Made by a program: the position numbers and the translations under genes
Notes under the pieces: generated by a model
Told to the model about the DNA's origin: nothing
Seen by the model: only the letters and a program-made list of their open reading frames with translations
Database searches by the model: none
Part shown: piece by piece, positions 58,660 through 64,000 of the stretch
Layout of the letters: every line of letters starts with the position of its first letter
Numbering within the stretch: position 1 is the first letter of the stretch
NCBI GenBank assembly: GCA_947040495.1
Contig: CAMRBQ010000002.1
Location: 1 to 64,000, forward strand
Source: an uncultured Spirochaetia bacterium
GTDB lineage: Bacteria > Spirochaetota > Brachyspiria > Brachyspirales > Brachyspiraceae
Length of the DNA: 64,000 bases
Direction: 5' to 3'

Positions 58660-59427
58660 TTATTTAGTATTCCATTCTCTCAACGATGCGTTCATAAATT
58701 TTACAACATTCATATCATACAGTATATTAAAAAGCTCTTTATCCATAGATAAGCTATCACCATAAAATAAAATATCACCGTCTTTCAAAAGTAGGACTTT
58801 ATCTGAAAGCCTTAATGATAGATTAATATCATGCAAAACACCAACTATACAACGATTACCAATAGAAGCCCATTCATGCATATAGTCGAGTAAGGATATT
58901 TGATTTCCAATATCAAGATGATTTGTCGGCTCATCGAGAAGTATTATACTAGGCTCTTGTGCAAATGTACGTGCCAAGAAAACCCTCTGTAGTTGCCCCC
59001 CCGATAATGTATTAATTTCTTTATCTTTTATATCTAGCAAATGCACCGCCTTCAAACAATTTTCTACAATATCTATATCAATTTTTGATGGCTTTGAAAA
59101 TACCCCTTTCATATGAATATATCTACCAAGCATAACGGTATCGAATATAGAAAAAGAAAAATATGTATTTGACAATTGAGAAAGCATAGATATTCTTTTT
59201 GCGATTTCAAAGCGTTTAATATTATTTATATTTTTATCATCTATAAATATATTACCTCTGCTTTGATTTATTATACCAACCATAGTTTTTAGCAATGTTG
59301 TTTTGCCACATCCGCTAGGACCGAGTATTGATAAATTTTGTCCGTACTCTAATGAGAATGATATATTTTTTATTATGTCTAGTCCTCCATATCCAGAGGC
59401 TATATTTTCTAATTTTAAAGCAGCCAT
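58660..59427 (-). CDS. ABC transporter ATPase, cobalamin/siderophore type (BtuD-like)
   Basis: 255 aa. Walker A LGPSGCGKTTL (about 35-45), Q-loop LSQLSNTYFSFS, signature LSGGQLQRVFLAR, Walker B IILLDEPTNHLD and His in VLHDIN. This is the FepC/BtuD subclass that pairs with FecCD-type permeases. Its ATG overlaps the permease stop (TAATG). Adjacent cobS and cobC-like genes argue for cobalamin or cobinamide as substrate rather than iron-siderophore; this is inference from context. Confidence 0.88.
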   Translation of the reverse strand: MAALKLENIASGYGGLDIIKNISFSLEYGQNLSILGPSGCGKTTLLKTMVGIINQSRGNIFIDDKNINNIKRFEIAKRISMLSQLSNTYFSFSIFDTVMLGRYIHMKGVFSKPSKIDIDIVENCLKAVHLLDIKDKEINTLSGGQLQRVFLARTFAQEPSIILLDEPTNHLDIGNQISLLDYMHEWASIGNRCIVGVLHDINLSLRLSDKVLLLKDGDILFYGDSLSMDKELFNILYDMNVVKFMNASLREWNTK

Positions 59428-60458
59428 TATTTTTTATTCCCTCTGAAATAAATATATCCAAAAAATGGAGCGCCTAATAGGGATGTAACTATGCCCACGG
59501 GTATCTCTTCTGGTGCTATTATAATTCTCGAAATCATATCTGCAAATACCATAAAAATACCACCGATTAAAGAGGATGCTACGATGACTAATTTATGAGA
59601 AGAGCCAAATATTTTTCTAGTAATATGTGGTGCTATTAAATCTATAAATCCTATTATCCCAACAAATGATACAGAGACACCAGTTAATACTGCAGATACA
59701 AATATTAAAACCCATTTCATTTTTTTTTGGTCGATACCAATACTAAGGGCACTCTCTTCGCCAAATGTGAGTATATCTAATTCCATATGTTTTGAATATA
59801 AAAATAAAATACATATAATCATTATAGGTAAAAGTATTAGAATATATTCAAAGCCTTTAAATGAAAAACTACCCATCTGCCAAAATATTATATTTTTAAT
59901 ATTGTCTTGCGAAAAACTCATGAGTAATGCTTGTAAAGAATTTATAAAAATAGAAAATACTACACCTGATAATATTATAGTATTGCCACTTATTTGTTTG
60001 TCAACTTGTGATGAAAATATAATTACTATACTTATAGTAAGCATCGCAAAAACAAGCCCAAATATTGGTATTGTAAACATGCCAAGTAGTTGATTTTGAA
60101 AATTAATTATCATAGCTATCGATGCACCTAATGCAGCCCCAGATGATACGCCTAATGTATAAGAAGATGCCAAAGGGTTTTTTAATGTTGATTGTAAAAT
60201 ACAGCCTGAGGTTGAAAGTGCGGCCCCTATTAAAAATGCCAAGCATACTCTAGGGATACGTAAAAGCCATATAATAGAAATTGTGTTTTTTGTTATATCT
60301 TCTTTTAATGGAATATTAAATATTTTATGTAATATTATATTGATGATATTAATTGGATTGATAGAAATAGAGCCTAGTATTATGCTTAGAAATAATATAA
60401 CTATAATGATAATAATTATTATAAATATTTTTATTTTATAAGATACTCTCTTCTGCAA
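59427..60458 (-). CDS. FecCD/BtuC-type ABC transporter permease
   Basis: 343 aa with about ten membrane helices. Family motifs: LRIPRVCLAFLIGAALSTSG, LKNPLASSYTLGVSSGAALG and LIAPHITRKIFGSSHK. TTG start at 60456-60458, chosen because GAGGAGATAG precedes it by 5-6 nt and no ATG fits. It lies between the binding protein (about 100 nt upstream) and the ATPase (1-nt overlap). Likely moves cobalamin across the inner membrane. Confidence 0.9.
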   Translation of the reverse strand: MQKRVSYKIKIFIIIIIIIVILFLSIILGSISINPINIINIILHKIFNIPLKEDITKNTISIIWLLRIPRVCLAFLIGAALSTSGCILQSTLKNPLASSYTLGVSSGAALGASIAMIINFQNQLLGMFTIPIFGLVFAMLTISIVIIFSSQVDKQISGNTIILSGVVFSIFINSLQALLMSFSQDNIKNIIFWQMGSFSFKGFEYILILLPIMIICILFLYSKHMELDILTFGEESALSIGIDQKKMKWVLIFVSAVLTGVSVSFVGIIGFIDLIAPHITRKIFGSSHKLVIVASSLIGGIFMVFADMISRIIIAPEEIPVGIVTSLLGAPFFGYIYFRGNKK

Positions 60459-60535
60459 TTCTATCTCCTCTAAGATTTTCCTTGACTATATCATAATTTA
60501 ATACAATTTGAAATTTCTAATGAAAATATATTTAA

Positions 60536-60559
60536 AGTAGCTAAAGCCTATGCAGTAGT
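60536..60559 (+). repeat. Dispersed repeat AGTAGCT-N11-AGTAGT, copy 4
   Basis: AGTAGCT (60536-60542), AAAGCCTATGC, AGTAGT (60554-60559). It ends on the first base of the stop codon of the btuF-like gene (60559-60561), in the gap before the permease gene. Left module is the least conserved of the four. Confidence 0.6.
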
Positions 60560-61503
60560 TATAAATCTTTATATTCATCGGGGTAAACATATTTTGCAAG
60601 AATTTTTACTCCAGATACTATATTATGTGTTGGTCTTGAAAGCCAGCCGCCGGGGATTAAATAAATCGCATCATTTTTTATAGCGCTAATATTGTCCCAG
60701 CCGAGTCTTTTTTTTACATTATCAGCAACACTTGTACCATGCTCATTGAGAATGACAATAATATCAGGATTGAGTGTTATAATATTTTCTTCGCTTACTT
60801 TAATCCATTCTTTTTTATCTTTAAATATATTTTCAGCACCAATTATATTAATAACATCATCCATAAAAACACCATTTCCAAATGAGTATGGATTGGGAGG
60901 AGGTTGTAGTTCAAAATATAAACTTTTTTTATTTGTAATTGTTTGCCCTATGGCTCTAATGTTTTCAAGCGATTTATTCATTTCATCTACAATATTTTTG
61001 CCCTTATCTTCACAATTTAATATACGAGAAACTAGCATTATACTATCTTCTATTTCATTTAATCTTGTGCTTGTGGGTATATTAACTACAGTTATTCCCG
61101 ATTTTTCCAATAGATAAAAATGCGATGTGTTATTATTTATTGTTGATATAAAAACAATATTGCTGCCACTATTTATTATGCTTTCTATATTTGGGTTAAG
61201 CATATCAATTTTTACTATATTATCATTTGTTGCGATAGAAGCATCTACCTCATGGGAATATTCATCTACAACAACTAATTTATCATAAAATCCCAGTTCG
61301 ATAATTATATCTGTAATGGCTGGCGATATGCTCGTTATTTTTTTTATATCATTAGGGATTTTTATATTTTGCCCTTCTATATCTTTGATGATGCGTACAT
61401 TGCTATTATCTAATTGAGTAGTGTTATCTTTTTTTTTACATCCAACAATAAAAAATATTAATATAAAAATTATTTTTAAAGTATACAAAAATTTATTTAA
61501 CAT
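60559..61503 (-). CDS. Periplasmic cobalamin/siderophore-binding lipoprotein (BtuF-like)
   Basis: About 314 aa. Lipoprotein signal LNKFLYTLKIIFILIFFIVG with the acylated Cys following, then a Peripla_BP_2/BtuF-type fold: IKKITSISPAITDIIIELGF, LVVVDEYSH, LNPNIESIINSGSNIVFIST, and late TLNPDIIVILNEHGTS, AIKNDAIYLIPGGWLSRP. I start at ATG 61503, 4 nt after the phosphatase stop, because it gives a clean lipobox; the frame's extra upstream residues overlap the other gene. Neighbouring cobS/cobC imply corrinoid uptake. Confidence 0.88.
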   Translation of the reverse strand: MLNKFLYTLKIIFILIFFIVGCKKKDNTTQLDNSNVRIIKDIEGQNIKIPNDIKKITSISPAITDIIIELGFYDKLVVVDEYSHEVDASIATNDNIVKIDMLNPNIESIINSGSNIVFISTINNNTSHFYLLEKSGITVVNIPTSTRLNEIEDSIMLVSRILNCEDKGKNIVDEMNKSLENIRAIGQTITNKKSLYFELQPPPNPYSFGNGVFMDDVINIIGAENIFKDKKEWIKVSEENIITLNPDIIVILNEHGTSVADNVKKRLGWDNISAIKNDAIYLIPGGWLSRPTHNIVSGVKILAKYVYPDEYKDL

Positions 61504-61507
61504 AAAC

Positions 61508-62101
61508 TTATATTTCTTTATAAGATATTGCCTTGTTATTAGGGTCATCAAATTCAAGCATAAATCCACGTCCATTCTTAGGGAGCCAACCATAGTAGTC
61601 ATCATTTTCTTTATAAAAATTATTCATCATAACACTTATAATACCACCATGAGTAATGATTGCAATATTTTCATAGTTGTTATTTTTTATATCAGCAAAT
61701 ATTTTATTCATACCTATTTTTAGCCTAGATAAAACATCATCTATATTTTCGCCACCGGGGGATTTAAAATTTATAAATTTTTTATCTTCAAGCCATTTTA
61801 TATATTCTGGATTGCTTTTAAGTTCATCATGACTTTTCATTTCATATATTCCAAAACCGACTTCATTTATTTCTTCAAGGCTAGTGTATTGAAGATTTGG
61901 ATATATAACAGAGAGGGTTTCAATTGTTCTTTTAAGTTTACTTGTATAAAAACAATCAATTTCTTTAGGGTATATATTTTCGTCTTTTAATTTTTTTAGA
62001 GATGCTATTCCATTGTCTGATAAACTTACATCAGTAGAACCACAATATACATTCATATCATTTGCAATGCTTACGCCATGTCTTATAAAATACAATTTCA
62101 T
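61508..62101 (-). CDS. cobC: Histidine phosphatase, probably alpha-ribazole phosphatase (CobC-like)
   Basis: 197 aa. Phosphoglycerate-mutase-like fold with the catalytic RHG motif in FIRHGVSIAND (6-16), a Glu in EEINEVGFGIYE and a second His in AIITHGGII. In the B12 nucleotide-loop pathway CobC removes the phosphate from alpha-ribazole 5'-phosphate. The fold is shared by many phosphatases, so the specificity rests on its place 75 nt after cobS and before the corrinoid-transport genes. Confidence 0.78.
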   Translation of the reverse strand: MKLYFIRHGVSIANDMNVYCGSTDVSLSDNGIASLKKLKDENIYPKEIDCFYTSKLKRTIETLSVIYPNLQYTSLEEINEVGFGIYEMKSHDELKSNPEYIKWLEDKKFINFKSPGGENIDDVLSRLKIGMNKIFADIKNNNYENIAIITHGGIISVMMNNFYKENDDYYGWLPKNGRGFMLEFDDPNNKAISYKEI

Positions 62102-62176
62102 TTTCGTATGCTCCTAATATTGTTTCAGTTTATATATGATAAATAACAACTCAATTTTTATTTATAAAAGTAAATA

Positions 62177-62959
62177 TTATAACAGACCTTCAAAAACAAT
62201 AATAGCCCATGCGAGTAAAGCAGAGGCTTCACTTATAGTTATAGTATATCCCATAATATCGGCTGAAATGCCGCCAAAATTTTTATATGCATATAACACG
62301 GAAAGTGAAAACGTTAATAGCTCAATAATAAATATAATAATTGCAAATGTGGAACATGCTAGATATGCTAAACAGGCAAATATAATAGTCATAATAATTA
62401 TAAATATTATATGGAAAATGCCACTATCTTTTTTGAGTACAGATGCAAAACCGCCTTCAAATATTGGATTCATAATATAAACAGATAGTGATGAAAAGCA
62501 ACGTGAAAAAACGGGTATAAAAATAAACATTAAAAAATATTCTTTGTATGAATAAATATAATAGATAGATGGGTACACTATAATAAATAATGACATTATA
62601 GAGAGGACAGAAAAGCCACTAACATTAGAGGCTTTTAATATTTTTAATTTTTTTTCTTTTTCTTTAGATGATAGTATGGCATTATTTACATCCATAAAAC
62701 CATTTGCATGAATAAATCCATTAAATATATATGGACAAATCATAACAAGTGATACAATTATAAAAGGTGGCAAAGAAAAAAATTCTATAATATTTACAAA
62801 AACATACCATACAATACCCGATGTAAATCCTACAAGTGGTAATGAAAGTAGCACATATTTTATAGTCTTATTATCCCACATGATGCGAGGGACTGGTATT
62901 GTAGAAAACATTATTAAAGCCATAAAAAAGCTTTTAAGATATAAAATTATAAAAGTCAT
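62177..62959 (-). CDS. cobS: Adenosylcobinamide-GDP ribazoletransferase (CobS/CobV)
   Basis: 260 aa, about six membrane helices. CobS motif features: FMALIMFSTIPVP at the start, NGFIHANGFMDVNNAILSS (the usual GxxHLDGLxDxxDAL, partly changed), KLKILKASNVSGFSVLSI and the end motif FGGISADIMGYTITISE. It attaches alpha-ribazole to adenosylcobinamide-GDP at the inner membrane. The first motif is less canonical than usual, so activity should be treated with mild caution. First gene of the minus-strand B12 cluster; no cobalamin riboswitch was recognised upstream. Confidence 0.85.
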   Translation of the reverse strand: MTFIILYLKSFFMALIMFSTIPVPRIMWDNKTIKYVLLSLPLVGFTSGIVWYVFVNIIEFFSLPPFIIVSLVMICPYIFNGFIHANGFMDVNNAILSSKEKEKKLKILKASNVSGFSVLSIMSLFIIVYPSIYYIYSYKEYFLMFIFIPVFSRCFSSLSVYIMNPIFEGGFASVLKKDSGIFHIIFIIIMTIIFACLAYLACSTFAIIIFIIELLTFSLSVLYAYKNFGGISADIMGYTITISEASALLAWAIIVFEGLL

Positions 62960-63130
62960 ATAAATTAAAAAGTAGGTAAATATATAAATTAAAATTAAAC
63001 ATGCATTATATATAATAAAAACCTATCTATTAATTTTATATATAAAGAGTGTAAATTTAGCTTGTGTAAAATTATATCTTAAAATATATATATTTCAAGA
63101 ATAATTAATTTAATTATAGAAGTTGATAAT
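62960..63130. other. Spacer upstream of cobS
   Basis: AT-rich, no ORF; should contain the promoter of the B12 cluster. I looked for a cobalamin riboswitch core on the minus strand and did not see one. Confidence 0.4.
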
Positions 63131-63133
63131 AAA

Positions 63134-63170
63134 AAAGGCCATAGTAATAAAAAAATATTACCATAGCCCT
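63134..63170 (-). terminator. Terminator of the NSS transporter gene
   Basis: On the minus strand GGCTATGGTAATA pairs with TATTACTATGGCC (13 bp, two G-U pairs) around a T-rich loop and is followed by TTTTTTATT. Confidence 0.8.
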
Positions 63171-63198
63171 ATAAATATTTATCAATAAATAATAATTA

Positions 63199-64000
63199 TT
63201 AACTTAATATAAATCTTCGAGCATATTCATATACAAATATAAACAACATTATTAATGGTATAACATATGATACATAGAAGCGTATACTTGTAGGGAATTT
63301 AATGCCCTCGCCAGTATTGGCTTCTTTGATAAAATTATCCCATCCCCAACCGAAATTTCTAGTACAGAAGAATATAGTAACCAAAGCACCAAGTGGGAGT
63401 ATATTATTACTTACGATGAAGTCGAGTAAATCTAATACGACAGTCCCTTTTCCAAGTGGTTGGAAACCTCCCCATACATTAAAGCCTAATGTTGTAGGAA
63501 TACTAAATACAAATAGAGAAACAAAAAGTATGATAGATGTTTTCTTTCTTTCCCATCCAAATTGGTCCATCAAAAATGCATATATATTTTCTAATACACC
63601 TATAACTGTAGTGAGTGCTGCCATAGTGAGGAATATAAAAAACATTGCTCCCCAGAATTGACCGAGAGGCATTTCGTTAAATATATTTGGTAATGTTACA
63701 AAAGCAAGACCAGCACCTTCACCAGGATTAACGCCAAAAGCAAAACAAGCTGGGAATATAATTAAACCTGCAAGTAAGGCAACAAGACAATCAAGTGATA
63801 AGATAATAAGAGACTCCCCTGTCAATCTTCTTTTTTTATTAATATAACTACCAAAGATAGCCATACCACCTTGACCAAGACTTAGTGTGAAAAATGCCTG
63901 ACCAATAGCCGCATAAAATACAGCTATAAATCCACTAAAACCATTCTCAAATAGTTTACCAAAATCAGGTACTAAATAAAATTTAACACCTTCCATAGCA
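63199..64000 (-). CDS. Sodium-dependent (NSS/SNF family) transporter, 5' end outside window
   Basis: C-terminal 265 or more residues of a neurotransmitter:sodium symporter homologue. GVKFYLVPDFGKL, AIGQAFFTLSLGQGGMAIFGSY, FVTLPNIFNEMP and the later WGGFQPLGKGT match NSS transmembrane segments 5-12 (about seven helices visible). These import amino acids or related solutes with Na+. The ATG at 63996 is internal; the reading frame continues past the window edge. A terminator follows at 63134-63170. Confidence 0.9.
   Translation of the reverse strand, partial: AMEGVKFYLVPDFGKLFENGFSGFIAVFYAAIGQAFFTLSLGQGGMAIFGSYINKKRRLTGESLIILSLDCLVALLAGLIIFPACFAFGVNPGEGAGLAFVTLPNIFNEMPLGQFWGAMFFIFLTMAALTTVIGVLENIYAFLMDQFGWERKKTSIILFVSLFVFSIPTTLGFNVWGGFQPLGKGTVVLDLLDFIVSNNILPLGALVTIFFCTRNFGWGWDNFIKEANTGEGIKFPTSIRFYVSYVIPLIMLFIFVYEYARRFILS

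Overview
The window is a chromosomal segment of a very AT-rich Gram-negative bacterium, most likely a spirochaete. Evidence: a 16S rRNA gene whose 5' domain resembles spirochaetal 16S (AGCAAT followed by CAGCGGCGAAC and GTGAGTAACACGT), several lipoproteins with short lipoboxes, outer-membrane beta-barrel candidates, two large methyl-accepting chemotaxis proteins and a 16S gene not linked to 23S/5S. I cannot assign it to a genus; Brachyspira-like and Brevinema-like lineages are possible. Identity is otherwise inferred from protein motifs only.

Layout. 1-3664: envelope operon (lipoprotein, outer-membrane protein, OmpA-like lipoprotein). 3669-7120 (-): molybdenum cofactor operon moeA-like, moaC, moaA, MOSC, mog, divergent from 7526-10585 (+), a YgfK-type flavin/Fe-S oxidoreductase; together they suggest a selenium/molybdenum hydroxylase system. 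10679-18618: porin-like protein, TM2 protein, orphan DNA methyltransferase, mcsA plus a degenerate mcsB behind ilvE, a GAF-GAF-PP2C phosphatase and a DtxR-type metal regulator. 19054-24005 (-): lysC, an M23-like inactive protein, membrane protein, glycosyltransferase, TPR protein. 24006-24307: a repeat-rich spacer. 25135-29845 (+): hisG, glyA, DUF3795, recA and a REC-HATPase fusion. 29947-38782: small ORF, exported protein, chemoreceptor, OmpA protein, PAP2, recJ, facing a Xer recombinase. 39075-41164: bioY-ecfA-ecfT transporter. 41645-43150: stand-alone 16S rRNA with promoter, boxA, processing stem and terminator. 43411-48347: lipoprotein, an outer-membrane-protein pseudogene, PPi-type phosphofructokinase, asd. 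48669-54587: chemoreceptor with an extra C-terminal domain, orphan rnfB, DUF4384 protein, parB. 54669-58656: an IspH-UbiA fusion, rpmB, galM, STAS, YggT. 58660-62959 (-): vitamin B12 salvage and uptake (cobS, cobC-like, btuFCD-like). 63199-64000: NSS transporter, cut by the window end.

Genes that work together: the Moco genes with YgfK; the SpoIIE-type phosphatase (16414), the REC-HATPase kinase (29054) and the STAS protein (57977), which look like scattered parts of an RsbU/RsbW/RsbV-type partner switch; the biotin ECF transporter; the cobalamin uptake/salvage set; and lysC with asd in the aspartate pathway.

Most noteworthy: (i) an IspH enzyme fused to a UbiA-like membrane prenyltransferase domain; (ii) two families of short dispersed repeats, four of whose six copies abut or overlap gene stop codons, including an exact 29-bp duplicate 13.5 kb apart; (iii) an McsB homologue that has lost most catalytic residues beside an intact McsA; (iv) a chemoreceptor with an added C-terminal domain; (v) RecA with an altered DNA-binding loop L2 and a palindrome over its ribosome binding site.
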